49,184 bases of DNA from Tissierellia bacterium (GTDB taxonomy: Bacteria > Bacillota > Clostridia > Tissierellales > Tepidimicrobiaceae): the NCBI GenBank assembly GCA_012839745.1, contig DUMS01000043.1, positions 1-49,184 of the forward strand. The letters run 5' to 3'. Position numbers and translations under genes: made by a program. Positions 1 to 7,038 of this stretch are shown piece after piece. The notes under the pieces are model-generated. The model searched no databases, had not been told where the DNA came from, and worked only from the letters and a program-made list of their open reading frames with translations. Positions within the stretch are counted from its first letter, which is position 1. Each line of letters opens with the position of its first letter.

Positions 1-211
1 AAATACAAGGAAAGGCTATTGGCACATAGCCAATAGCCATATTCTTGCTACAACCTTAACCAATGCAAGGTTTGAACAACAAGGATATTTAAGCTTTCTT
101 AAATATTACCTTGATGTTAGAGTGTAAGCTATGAAACCGCCGTATACCGAACGGTATGTACGGTGGTGTGGGAGGTCGGAAAATAAATTAATTATTTTCC
201 TCCTACCCGAT
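1..211 (+). mobile_element. Group II intron, 3' end (domains V and VI)
   Basis: This is the 3' terminus of a group II intron whose body lies left of the window. Domain V is seen at about 135-168: an 8-bp lower stem (136-143 with 160-167), a bulge, then a TACC/GGTA upper stem closed by a GAAC loop. Domain VI follows at about 170-211, with an A/T-rich hairpin (AAAATAA with TTATTTT) and an outer GGG/CCC helix. A205 sits unpaired a few bases before the end, as expected of the branch-point adenosine. The 3' splice site is placed at about 211 (intron ending GAT), uncertain by one or two bases. The last codons of an intron reverse transcriptase precede domain V, so at least this end looks intact. 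Confidence 0.85.
2..127 (+). CDS. Group II intron reverse transcriptase/maturase, C-terminal fragment (partial at window edge)
   Basis: The frame is open from the window start to TAA at 125-127 and encodes 41 residues. They match the extreme C-terminus of bacterial group II intron reverse transcriptase/maturases: a TRKGYW motif, then an A-N-S stretch, LTNARFEQQGYLS and a final KYYL. The region belongs to the HNH-associated tail of intron-encoded proteins, which act in splicing and retrohoming of their host intron. The 5' part lies outside the window, so the state of the polymerase and maturase domains cannot be judged. Domain V begins eight bases after the stop, the usual arrangement when the protein sits in domain IV. 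Confidence 0.8.
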   Translation, partial: NTRKGYWHIANSHILATTLTNARFEQQGYLSFLKYYLDVRV

Positions 212-267
212 TGGATTAAAATAGGGAATTATGACAATAATATATTGGTATAGACTGGAGGGATAAT

Positions 268-1269
268 ATGAATATAAGAGTTGGCATACCCAGAAGCATG
301 TTTTATTTTGATTATTTTTCTCTATGGAAGAGGTTTTTTGAATGTTTAGGGGCAGAAGTCATTATTTCTCCTAGAACCAATAAGCACATTCTTAACAGGG
401 GAGTTAATGCATGTGTTGATGAATCCTGCTTGCCTGTTAAGGTATTTCACGGCCATGTAGACTATTTAAAGGACAAGGTGGATTGCATATTTATTCCTAA
501 AATAATAAGTACCTGCAAAAGAGAATATAACTGTCCAAAGCATTTAGGGCTTCCAGATATGATAAAACACAGTTTTAGTGAATTACCTTGTATTATTGAT
601 ATTGAGGTGAATTTAAGAAAGTCTGATAGAAACCTGAAAAAGTCAGTTTTGAATGCCGGCAGCTTTTTCGAGAAAAGAAAAAGAAGGATATACAATGCAT
701 TTAATGAAGCTTTAAAGCAGTATGATGATTATGTAAAAATGATGACAAAAGGGATTATACCATTAAGAACTTTTGACAAAAATGATGATATGAGCCTTCT
801 AAGTAGCATAATAAGGAAGGACTATAACAGGACTATACTTGTGTTGGGCCATTCCTACAATATTTATGACCAGTTTATCAATATGGGATTGATTAAGAAA
901 TTAAAAAATCTTGGATTTGATATTGTTACGGCAGAAATGGTAGAGGAAAAAAGAGCCAGAGAATATGCAGCCAAATTGCCAAAAAGAATGTTTTGGACAA
1001 ATGGCCAGAGAATAATTGGCGCAGCATATTCTCTTATTGATGAAAAGTCTATTTCAGGGATTATATATGTATCTGCCTTTGGTTGTGGTTTGGATTCAGT
1101 TTTTATAGACCTTGTGGAAAGAAAGGCAAAGGAAGCCAGAATTCCATTTACATTGCTTACTATAGATGAACAAACAGGAGAGGCTGGAGTCAATACGAGG
1201 GTAGAGGCTTTTACAGACATGTTGGATTGGAGGAAAAAAGATGAAGATAACATTTCCACACTTTGGTAA
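268..1269 (+). CDS. DUF2229 / 2-hydroxyacyl-CoA dehydratase-like Fe-S protein (first paralog)
   Basis: A 333-residue protein of the DUF2229 family, the type annotated as acyl-CoA dehydratase activase-related. The N-terminus has the family pattern GIPR. Cysteines at 49, 54, 73, 83 and 89 (CVDESCLP, then C..KREYNC) look like iron-sulfur ligands. Near the C-terminus is an AFGCGLDS motif and then DEQTGEAG followed by TR.EAF, which recurs in the next gene. The start is ATG 268 with GGAGGG at 257-262. The 3' end overlaps the next gene by 29 bases, implying translational coupling. By family analogy it pairs with the next product to hold an Fe-S cluster reduced by the HgdC-type activator two genes downstream. 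The substrate is unknown, and no dedicated dehydratase or CoA-transferase gene is adjacent. Confidence 0.8.
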   Translation: MNIRVGIPRSMFYFDYFSLWKRFFECLGAEVIISPRTNKHILNRGVNACVDESCLPVKVFHGHVDYLKDKVDCIFIPKIISTCKREYNCPKHLGLPDMIKHSFSELPCIIDIEVNLRKSDRNLKKSVLNAGSFFEKRKRRIYNAFNEALKQYDDYVKMMTKGIIPLRTFDKNDDMSLLSSIIRKDYNRTILVLGHSYNIYDQFINMGLIKKLKNLGFDIVTAEMVEEKRAREYAAKLPKRMFWTNGQRIIGAAYSLIDEKSISGIIYVSAFGCGLDSVFIDLVERKAKEARIPFTLLTIDEQTGEAGVNTRVEAFTDMLDWRKKDEDNISTLW

Positions 1270-2341
1270 TGTATACATCGCTGGAAAGGCTTTTTTTGAG
1301 GAATTGGGGCAAGAAGTAATTCCACCTCCAAAGAGCAGCAGGAAGACCCTAGAAATGGGTACGAAATTTTCTCAGGAAACCATTTGCTTGCCCCTTAAGG
1401 TGATGATAGGAAATTTTCTGGAAAGCATTGAAAAAGGTGCAGATACCATAGTATTAACTGGAAGCTGCGGCCCCTGCAGATTTGGATATTATTCCATACT
1501 TCAGAGAAACATATTGGAAGAACTAGGCTATAATGTTGAATTTATAGTACTTGACCCTGCTGGAGAAGGGTTTAAAAGGCTTAAAAAAAATGCATATACG
1601 CTGTTTAACGCAAAAAATATAAGAGATGTATATAGAGCAGGGAAGCTAGGTTGGCAGCTGATTAATAAAGCAGATTATATAACTGATTTATCCAATAAAA
1701 AGAGGGCATATGCAGTAAACAGCCATGAAGTTGATGCTATAATAGACAGATATTACAGAGATGCTGAGAAGACCTTTAGAGCTAAGGAATTGATGGATTT
1801 AATGGATGATACTATTAACGAGCTAAATAATGTTAAATTAAAGGATGGTTTTGAACCCATACGAATAGGGATAATAGGAGAGATATATACAGTTATTGAA
1901 CCTTTTGTAAATATGGAAATAGAAAGAAAGCTAGGCCATATGGGAGTTTTGGTTGACAAATCATTAACACCAACCATTTGGGTTGAACATCACGTAAAGT
2001 CATTCCCCTTCGGATCAAAAACTGAAAGGTTAAAGTATAAAAAGGCAGAACCATATTTAAAGACACTGGTAGGAGGCCATGGAAGGGAAACTGTAGGTTC
2101 AGCAGTATATTATGCAGAAAATGGATTTGATGGTGCAATACAGCTGTTGCCTTTAAACTGTATGCCTGAAATAGTAGCAAAAAGCATATTAAGCAGTGTA
2201 ATTGAGGATTATAAGTTTCCTATTATGACTTTAATACTGGATGAGATGACGGGAGAAGCAGGGTATATGACAAGGCTTGAAGCTTTTGTTGACTTACTAT
2301 ACAGAAAGAGGGAGGAGAAGAAATGGAAAAGTATTATCTAG
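1241..2341 (+). CDS. DUF2229 / 2-hydroxyacyl-CoA dehydratase-like Fe-S protein (second paralog)
   Basis: A 366-residue homolog of the preceding product. Shared features are an ETICLPLKV motif (Cys49) matching CLPVKV in the first protein, and a C-terminal DEMTGEAG then TRLEAF. Cys76 and Cys79 in SCGPCRFGYY resemble the cluster-binding cysteines of HgdB/double-cubane-cluster proteins. Start ATG 1241 lies inside the upstream gene, with GGAGG about 10 bases before it. Its end overlaps the activator gene by 19 bases, so all three are almost certainly one transcript. The tandem paralogs suggest a heterodimer like HgdA/HgdB, which is inference. The whole gene set often occurs as one very long polypeptide in other Clostridia; here it is split. 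Confidence 0.8.
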   Translation: MKITFPHFGNVYIAGKAFFEELGQEVIPPPKSSRKTLEMGTKFSQETICLPLKVMIGNFLESIEKGADTIVLTGSCGPCRFGYYSILQRNILEELGYNVEFIVLDPAGEGFKRLKKNAYTLFNAKNIRDVYRAGKLGWQLINKADYITDLSNKKRAYAVNSHEVDAIIDRYYRDAEKTFRAKELMDLMDDTINELNNVKLKDGFEPIRIGIIGEIYTVIEPFVNMEIERKLGHMGVLVDKSLTPTIWVEHHVKSFPFGSKTERLKYKKAEPYLKTLVGGHGRETVGSAVYYAENGFDGAIQLLPLNCMPEIVAKSILSSVIEDYKFPIMTLILDEMTGEAGYMTRLEAFVDLLYRKREEKKWKSII

Positions 2342-3303
2342 GCATAGATGTTGGTTCTGTTAGCACTAATGTTGTATTAATGGATGAGGAAAACAGCGTT
2401 TTCTATAAAAAATATTTGAGAACGCAGGGAAAGCCTATAGAGATATTGAAAAAAAGCATTGAGGATATTGTAAAGGAAGTTGGCGAAATTGAGATTTTAG
2501 GCGTAGGTACAACGGGAAGTGGAAGGTATTTAGCAGATATAATAGTTGGAGCTGATATTGTAAAAAATGAGATAACAGCCCATGCTATTGCAGGGCTTAA
2601 CTATAATCCTTCAGTTAGAACTATAATAGAAATTGGAGGCCAGGACTCAAAGATAATTATACTCAGGGATGGAATAGTTGTGGATTTTGCCATGAATACA
2701 GTTTGTGCAGCAGGAACAGGTTCATTTCTTGACAGGCAGGCCATAAGGCTGGGAATTGATATAAGTGAATTTGGAAACCTGGCTCTAAAGTCCAAAAACC
2801 CTGTGCGCATTGCTGGAAGATGTGCAGTTTTTGCAGAATCGGATATGATACATAAGCAGCAGTTAGGGCATAACCAGTCTGACATTGCCAAAGGCTTATG
2901 TGATGCCTTAGTCAGGAATTATTTGAATAATGTGGGGAAAGGGAAAGAAATACTTGAACCTATACTATTTCAAGGTGGAGTTGCTGCAAACATAGGAATA
3001 AGAAAAGCATTTGAAGAAGCATTAAATATGGAAGTGCAAGTACCTGATAATTATGATGTAATGGGAGCAATTGGGGCTGCAATACTAGCCAAAGAAGAAA
3101 TGAAAAAGAAAAAAAGGACACATTTCAAAGGGTTTTCAATAGGATCATTAGAACATAATGTTCGTGGATTTGAATGTGATGGTTGCTCCAACAGGTGTGA
3201 AGTAGTGGAGATTGGAACTAACAACAGGATTTTAGCCAGATATGGAGACAAGTGCGGTAAATGGTCTAACTCAATTAAGAACGAGGATTCAAAGCTGGCA
3301 TAG
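2323..3303 (+). CDS. HgdC-type acyl-CoA dehydratase activator / ATPase with Cys-rich tail
   Basis: A BadF/BadG/BcrA/HgdC family ATPase of 326 residues. The family couples ATP hydrolysis to low-potential electron transfer into a partner Fe-S enzyme. Visible signatures are GIDVGSVSTN (residues 7-16), GTTGSGR (72-78), EIGGQDSK (103-110), CAAGTGSF (Cys128) and GRCAVFAESD (Cys167). Cys128 and Cys167 are the expected ligands of the [4Fe-4S] cluster bridging the homodimer. Canonical activators are about 260-270 residues; this one carries about 60 more, with Cys285, Cys288, Cys292 and Cys311 (C-x2-C-x3-C plus DKC). That tail could bind a second cluster or dock the two DUF2229 partners. The start is ATG 2323 with GGAGGAG just upstream. 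Confidence 0.88.
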   Translation: MEKYYLGIDVGSVSTNVVLMDEENSVFYKKYLRTQGKPIEILKKSIEDIVKEVGEIEILGVGTTGSGRYLADIIVGADIVKNEITAHAIAGLNYNPSVRTIIEIGGQDSKIIILRDGIVVDFAMNTVCAAGTGSFLDRQAIRLGIDISEFGNLALKSKNPVRIAGRCAVFAESDMIHKQQLGHNQSDIAKGLCDALVRNYLNNVGKGKEILEPILFQGGVAANIGIRKAFEEALNMEVQVPDNYDVMGAIGAAILAKEEMKKKKRTHFKGFSIGSLEHNVRGFECDGCSNRCEVVEIGTNNRILARYGDKCGKWSNSIKNEDSKLA

Positions 3304-3439
3304 AAAACAGGAATTTGAGATACAGCATAGATATATTAAAAATTCCAAACTCATACCATTTCACTATAGCGGACATGGGCTGTTTTACGAGCAAAAGGAT
3401 TTGTTCAATAGAGAGCTAATGAATTTTGTTGAAGAATAG
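3302..3439 (+). pseudogene. Relic of an alpha/beta hydrolase (C-terminal ~45 codons only)
   Basis: Directly after the activator stop codon, in another frame, 45 codons read like the end of an alpha/beta-hydrolase fold enzyme. KNSKLIPFHYSGHGLFYE has the conserved strand then GH, with the catalytic histidine position, followed by LFNRELMNFVEE and a TAG at 3437-3439. Hydrolases of this family normally have about 260-300 residues, and nothing upstream in this frame resembles the missing part. The open frame reaches back into the activator gene at 3242, but those codons are out-of-frame shadow. I read it as a decayed gene whose 5' part was deleted. Translation is not expected, since no good ribosome site precedes it. 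Confidence 0.6.
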
Positions 3440-3475
3440 TGACATCTTGATATTGGGAAATCTGATATTAAAAAT

Positions 3476-3505
3476 AAAAAGGCTGATTTTTCAATCAGCC
3501 TTTTT
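3476..3505. terminator. Bidirectional intrinsic terminator
   Basis: A 13-bp perfect stem (3476-3488 with 3493-3505) has a TTTC loop and A and T tracts at both ends. It can stop the activase operon on the plus strand and the tRNA-Pro transcript on the minus strand. Confidence 0.9.
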
Positions 3506-3517
3506 CAATATACATAA

Positions 3518-3595
3518 TGGTCGGGATGACTGGATTTGAACCAGCGACCCCAAGTCCCCCAGACTTGTGCGCTAACCGGACTGCGCCACATCCCG
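3518..3595 (-). tRNA. tRNA-Pro(GGG), CCA encoded
   Basis: Reading the minus strand gives a complete 78-nt cloverleaf. The acceptor stem is CGGGATG/CATCCCG, the anticodon stem CAAGT/ACTTG with loop CTGGGGG (anticodon GGG), the T arm GCTGG-TTCAAAT-CCAGT, and the encoded 3' end ACCA. A GCGC D stem completes it. The anticodon reads proline codons CCC and CCU. The gene stands alone, followed by the bidirectional terminator at 3476-3505. A TATAAT-like box lies on the minus strand at 3627-3632, but no convincing -35 element is at the right distance. Confidence 0.97.
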
Positions 3596-3827
3596 ATATT
3601 TTTTGTTAGTATGTTAAAGGTTTTTGATTATATACTTTAACATATTTCTACATCCTGTTAAATTATATCAAAATACTGATGTTTTGTCTAGATTATTTGC
3701 TTAATCATGGATACTTATTAGACGGAATGACTTAATTATTTTAACAAATTTCTTTGATAATGTCGAGGGGTAGAAAAAATTTCCTTATTATGTTGCTTTA
3801 ACAAGTTAAATGAGTAATTAGGAGTAG
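3596..3827. other. Intergenic stretch between tRNA-Pro and the division cluster
   Basis: This A/T-rich spacer has no ribosome site with a plausible frame on either strand and no strong hairpin. It should hold the tRNA promoter (minus strand, possible TATAAT at 3627-3632). I see nothing else that I can support. Confidence 0.5.
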
Positions 3828-3856
3828 TTCACTAACAAGAAAAATTATGGTATACT
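3828..3856 (+). promoter_or_regulatory. Sigma-A-type promoter for the division cluster
   Basis: TTCACT (3828-3833), a 17-base spacer and TATACT (3851-3856), with an extended -10 TGG before it. The match is 4/6 and 5/6 to consensus, about 30 bases before the first start codon. Confidence 0.6.
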
Positions 3857-3888
3857 AAATATAATACATTAAGTGGAGGTAATAGGAT

Positions 3889-4269
3889 TTGTTGATATAT
3901 ATTCAGAAAATTTTAATAGTTTTATTAATGACAAGCATTTTTGGGTATATTTTTGCTGTACTGAAAGAAAAGATGTACCTTAGGAACAATATCATAGTAA
4001 TTGAGAATAAGTATGTGACTCAGGAAGATTTGGACAAGGCGGATATGAAAGAGTTTATTATAAACGGCAAGATTGCTAAATCAGGAGATGAAGTAAAAAT
4101 TGTAACAACAGATGAGGGCAGCTTTAAGGGCACTTTAATTGGAATTATTAAAAAGAATCGAACTATGCTAATTGTAACGTACAAAGATGAAATAAAGGAG
4201 CTTAACATTGATAATATAGAGAAGTTCAAAATAATAAGTAAATACGGAAAATTTTTCAATTCAATATAA
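3889..4269 (+). CDS. Small membrane-anchored protein of unknown function
   Basis: A 126-residue protein that I do not recognise. Residues 5-25 form one hydrophobic helix, followed by a basic KEK and a soluble domain. Residues 60-115 are rich in beta-strand residues (VKIVTTDEGSFKGTLIGI...RTMLIVTYKDE) and look like a small barrel of SH3 or LSm type; this is a visual impression only. The start is TTG 3889, eight bases after GGAGGT at 3875-3880; a second TTG at 3892 is less well spaced. It is the first gene after a promoter, 24 bases before the HlyD-like gene, and so probably the leading gene of the sepF cluster. One transmembrane segment and an intracellular or wall-facing domain would suit an envelope role. 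Confidence 0.7.
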   Translation: MLIYIQKILIVLLMTSIFGYIFAVLKEKMYLRNNIIVIENKYVTQEDLDKADMKEFIINGKIAKSGDEVKIVTTDEGSFKGTLIGIIKKNRTMLIVTYKDEIKELNIDNIEKFKIISKYGKFFNSI

Positions 4270-4293
4270 TAAAGTATATATTAAGGTGATACT

Positions 4294-5586
4294 ATGAGCC
4301 AGGAAGAGAGGATGAACAGAAGAAAACGCAAAAAGAGGATTAGATATGCTTTATTTGGATTTGTTCTAGTGTATATATTTTTTAGAAGTGTGCCTTCTTT
4401 ATTTGCTATAGGCACAAAAACAGAACTTCCTGAAAAATATAGCGTAGATGATAAGATAAGCACTGAAGCTATAATAATTAAGGATGAAACAGTATATACA
4501 TCTGATGGTGCAGGACAAGTAAAGTTTATTGCAAAAGAAGGCGAAAGAGTACCTGTAGGGGCTAAGATATTGGAATTGACTTTATTAAGCGATACGTCCC
4601 AGCTTAAGGAAAGATTAGAGGAAATTGAAAACAAAATTGCTGTTCTTTCAGAAACAGGCGGTGAAAATAGCCGTGAAAAGGACAATGGCAATAAGATAAA
4701 GGATGGTATTGATGATGTAATAGATGAAATCCAGGCTTCAATATCCAGAGAAAAATTTGATATAGCTGATGATTTGAAGGACAAGCTGATTAGCTACTAT
4801 AATAAGGAAATGGAAATTTCATATGATGACACTCTTATTGGATATAGCCTGGAAGCCTTGGAAAAAGAAAAGCAGGAAATTGAAAAGCAGATTTCCAACA
4901 GCATTGTAAATTATTATTCAAAAATATCAGGTATTGTTTCATATAAATTTGATGGATATGAGAAAGATTATACTGTTGCCAATAAAGACCTATACAATTA
5001 CTCAGACTTTAAAAGCATAAAGGAACAGTTAAAGTCCTCCGCAACAGGTGAAAAGGTGGAGGTTAGACAGCCGATTTTTAAAATAATCAATAATTTTGAA
5101 TGGTATATGCTAATTAAAATCGACAATGTTGACGATATAGAAGGTTATAAGGAGGGAGATTCTATTCTCCTGTCAGGAAAGGATATTATAGGAAACCTAA
5201 GGGGACATATTGAGAAAATAAGCATTGAAGGAGATAAAGGTGTAATTCTTTGCAGGTTTAATAGAAATTTTGAAAATTATTATGACAAAAGATATATAAA
5301 ACTTGATATAATAAAAAATAAATACGATTCATTTAGAATAAAGAAAAAATGCGTAATAGAAAAGGATGGACTTAAAGGAGTTTACATAAAGGACATAAGT
5401 GGAATAGTAAGATTCAGGCCCATTGAAATTATAAGCGAAGATGAAGATTACGTATATATTAGCACAGGAGATAAAAATAATTACATCTATATAGAGGAGG
5501 GGGACAAAAGGCTAAGGACTGTAAGACAGTTCGATGAAATAATATTAAACCCTTCATATGTAGAAGAGGGAATGATATTAGAATGA
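4294..5586 (+). CDS. HlyD-like membrane-fusion/periplasmic adaptor protein
   Basis: A 430-residue HlyD-family protein of the type found next to sepF in many Clostridia. A basic N-terminus (RRKRKKRIR) is followed by a transmembrane helix at about 16-38. A biotinyl-lipoyl-like segment (GQVKFIAKEGERVPVGAKILEL) lies near 73-95, a coiled coil at about 100-205, and beta-rich domains after it. The family links inner-membrane transporters to outward channels in Gram-negatives; in Firmicutes the role of this subgroup is not established. No ABC or MFS partner gene is nearby, which argues against a simple export-adaptor role. The start is ATG 4294 with AAGGTG upstream. The stop precedes the yggS ribosome site by only a few bases. 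Confidence 0.75.
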   Translation: MSQEERMNRRKRKKRIRYALFGFVLVYIFFRSVPSLFAIGTKTELPEKYSVDDKISTEAIIIKDETVYTSDGAGQVKFIAKEGERVPVGAKILELTLLSDTSQLKERLEEIENKIAVLSETGGENSREKDNGNKIKDGIDDVIDEIQASISREKFDIADDLKDKLISYYNKEMEISYDDTLIGYSLEALEKEKQEIEKQISNSIVNYYSKISGIVSYKFDGYEKDYTVANKDLYNYSDFKSIKEQLKSSATGEKVEVRQPIFKIINNFEWYMLIKIDNVDDIEGYKEGDSILLSGKDIIGNLRGHIEKISIEGDKGVILCRFNRNFENYYDKRYIKLDIIKNKYDSFRIKKKCVIEKDGLKGVYIKDISGIVRFRPIEIISEDEDYVYISTGDKNNYIYIEEGDKRLRTVRQFDEIILNPSYVEEGMILE

Positions 5587-5590
5587 CAGC

Positions 5591-5598
5591 AAGGGGGT
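5591..5598 (+). promoter_or_regulatory. Ribosome binding site that places the yggS start at ATT 5606
   Basis: AAGGGGGT lies seven bases before an ATT codon at 5606. The frame contains TAG at 5579-5581 and no ATG, GTG or TTG until 5657, so this site supports a non-standard start. Confidence 0.55.
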
Positions 5599-5605
5599 AA
5601 TTAAA

Positions 5606-6295
5606 ATTAGCATTAAGGATAATTTAAGGATAATTGAGGAAAATATTCATAAGGCTTTGGTTAAATCAGGCAGGGAAAATGACAAAGTAGAAATAATAGC
5701 TGTTACTAAGACTGTTGATGTAGATAGAATCCAGGAAGCTTTGAGTTTAGGTCTCAGGAATATTGGGGAAAACAGACCTCAAGAGTTGGTACGGAAATAC
5801 GATATAATAGGCAAGGGTCCAAATTACCATATGATTGGGCACCTTCAGACAAATAAAGTAAAGTATATAATTGATAAGGTTTCACTGATTCACTCTTTGG
5901 ATCGCATTTCCTTAGCTGAGGAACTGGATAAAAGGGCAAAAATGCATAACCTTATTATCAATACGCTTATTCAGGTAAATGTAGCTGAAGAAGATTCTAA
6001 GTTTGGCCTGAAGGTAGAGGAAGTAATGCCTTTTATTGAAAGCATATTAAAATATAATAACATTAAAATAAAGGGACTTATGACAATAGCGCCTTTTAGT
6101 GAAAATCCGGAAGAAGTCAGATGGGTATTTAAGACGCTCCGTCAGCTAAGGGATAGTATTGTCAGAGAAAAATTTGATAATGTTGAGATGGGTATACTAT
6201 CAATGGGGATGACAAATGATTATACAATTGCAGTTGAAGAAGGGGCTAACATGGTTAGAATAGGAACAGGGCTTTTTGGAAAAAGAAATTATTAA
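5606..6295 (+). CDS. yggS: YggS/PLPBP-family pyridoxal-phosphate homeostasis protein
   Basis: A PLP-binding single-barrel protein of the YggS/PROSC family, involved in vitamin B6 and amino-acid homeostasis and with no known catalytic reaction. The PLP lysine is in AVTKT, residue 35 if translation begins at ATT 5606, which is the family position. ENRPQELVRK and HMIGHLQTNKVK are further family motifs, and SMGMTNDY near the C-terminus binds the phosphate. The usual N-terminus (SI.DNL..I...I..A) is encoded upstream of the first standard start (TTG 5657), behind a good ribosome site. No ATG, GTG or TTG exists there, so ATT is the likely initiator; the TTG product would lack 17 residues. It lies between the HlyD-like gene and sepF, as in many Firmicutes. 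Confidence 0.88.
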   Translation: MSIKDNLRIIEENIHKALVKSGRENDKVEIIAVTKTVDVDRIQEALSLGLRNIGENRPQELVRKYDIIGKGPNYHMIGHLQTNKVKYIIDKVSLIHSLDRISLAEELDKRAKMHNLIINTLIQVNVAEEDSKFGLKVEEVMPFIESILKYNNIKIKGLMTIAPFSENPEEVRWVFKTLRQLRDSIVREKFDNVEMGILSMGMTNDYTIAVEEGANMVRIGTGLFGKRNY

Positions 6296-6306
6296 GGAGG
6301 GTTATT

Positions 6307-6744
6307 ATGGCTGGTATAGTTGACAAATTGAAATACTTCATAGGAATTGACGATTTGGATGACGATGAAGAAGAGGAAAGTTATGAAGATGAAGAGTTGC
6401 AAGAGCTGCCTGTAAATACTCAAACAAGAAAAATGAGAAATAAAGTTGTGAATATTCATACAACAAGCAATATGAAGCTGGTTATACATGAACCTTTGAC
6501 ATATGAAGATGCACCAGGCATTGTAGATGATTTAAAAATGAGAAAGACAGTTGTTGTTAATCTGGAGCAGCTGGAAGCAGGAGTGAAAAGGCAGATATTT
6601 GATTTTATTAATGGCGGGTTGTATTCCTTAGATGGAACTATACAGAAGGTAACAACTGACATATTCATATTGGCACCAGCAAATGTTGAAATTGACGGCA
6701 ATATTAAGGATGAATTGAAAAACAAGGGAATATTCAAATGGTAA
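6307..6744 (+). CDS. sepF: Cell division protein SepF
   Basis: A 145-residue SepF. The N-terminal membrane-binding helix (MAGIVDKLKYFIGI) is followed by a very acidic linker at about 17-37. The conserved globular domain at about 58-145 has the family motifs LVIHEPLTYEDA, VVVNLEQLE and the FDF..GG..LDG region. SepF polymerises into rings, tethers FtsZ to the membrane and helps septum formation. The start is ATG 6307 with AAGGAGGG upstream, 11 bases after yggS. Its position with YggT, YlmH and DivIVA is the standard Gram-positive arrangement. Confidence 0.96.
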   Translation: MAGIVDKLKYFIGIDDLDDDEEEESYEDEELQELPVNTQTRKMRNKVVNIHTTSNMKLVIHEPLTYEDAPGIVDDLKMRKTVVVNLEQLEAGVKRQIFDFINGGLYSLDGTIQKVTTDIFILAPANVEIDGNIKDELKNKGIFKW

Positions 6745-6768
6745 TTAATATTAGGAAGAGGTAATCTA

Positions 6769-7035
6769 ATGCTTACAATATATAGAGCAATCAGCATATT
6801 ATTCGAAATAATAGAATTGCTGATATTAGTCAGGATAATCATGTCATGGTTTAGAATTGGATACTATAATACTTTTGGAAGAATAGTTTATGAAATGACG
6901 GAACCAATATTATCATTTGCCAGAGAACTTATTAATAGACTAGGCATCAACACTGGTATTCTGGATTTTTCTCCTATAGTGGCATTGCTTATTTTAAGAT
7001 TGATTATGACACTATTAAGGGCAATAGTTTTCTAA
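6769..7035 (+). CDS. YggT-family integral membrane protein
   Basis: An 88-residue YggT family protein (called YlmG in Bacillus). It has two hydrophobic helices, at about 5-25 and 62-85, separated by a loop. The loop carries the family motif SWFRIGYYN then an acid-proline pair (TEPIL). YggT/YlmG proteins are encoded beside sepF and are linked to septum placement or membrane organisation; their mechanism is unclear. The start is ATG 6769 with AGGAAGAGG upstream. It ends three bases before the ylmH start, so the two are co-translated. Confidence 0.92.
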   Translation: MLTIYRAISILFEIIELLILVRIIMSWFRIGYYNTFGRIVYEMTEPILSFARELINRLGINTGILDFSPIVALLILRLIMTLLRAIVF

Positions 7036-7038
7036 TAT

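Noticed and set aside
3242-3301. N-terminal part of the open frame that ends in the hydrolase relic
   Set aside because: These codons overlap the conserved end of the activase in another frame and do not resemble a hydrolase; only the part after 3302 does.
3761-3768. TGTCGAGG, resembling a Spo0A box
   Set aside because: One short imperfect match in an A/T-rich spacer, without a placed promoter, is too weak.
4281-4784. Minus-strand open frame of 167 codons
   Set aside because: Antisense shadow of the HlyD-like gene, rich in Ser/Leu/Ile, no ribosome site.
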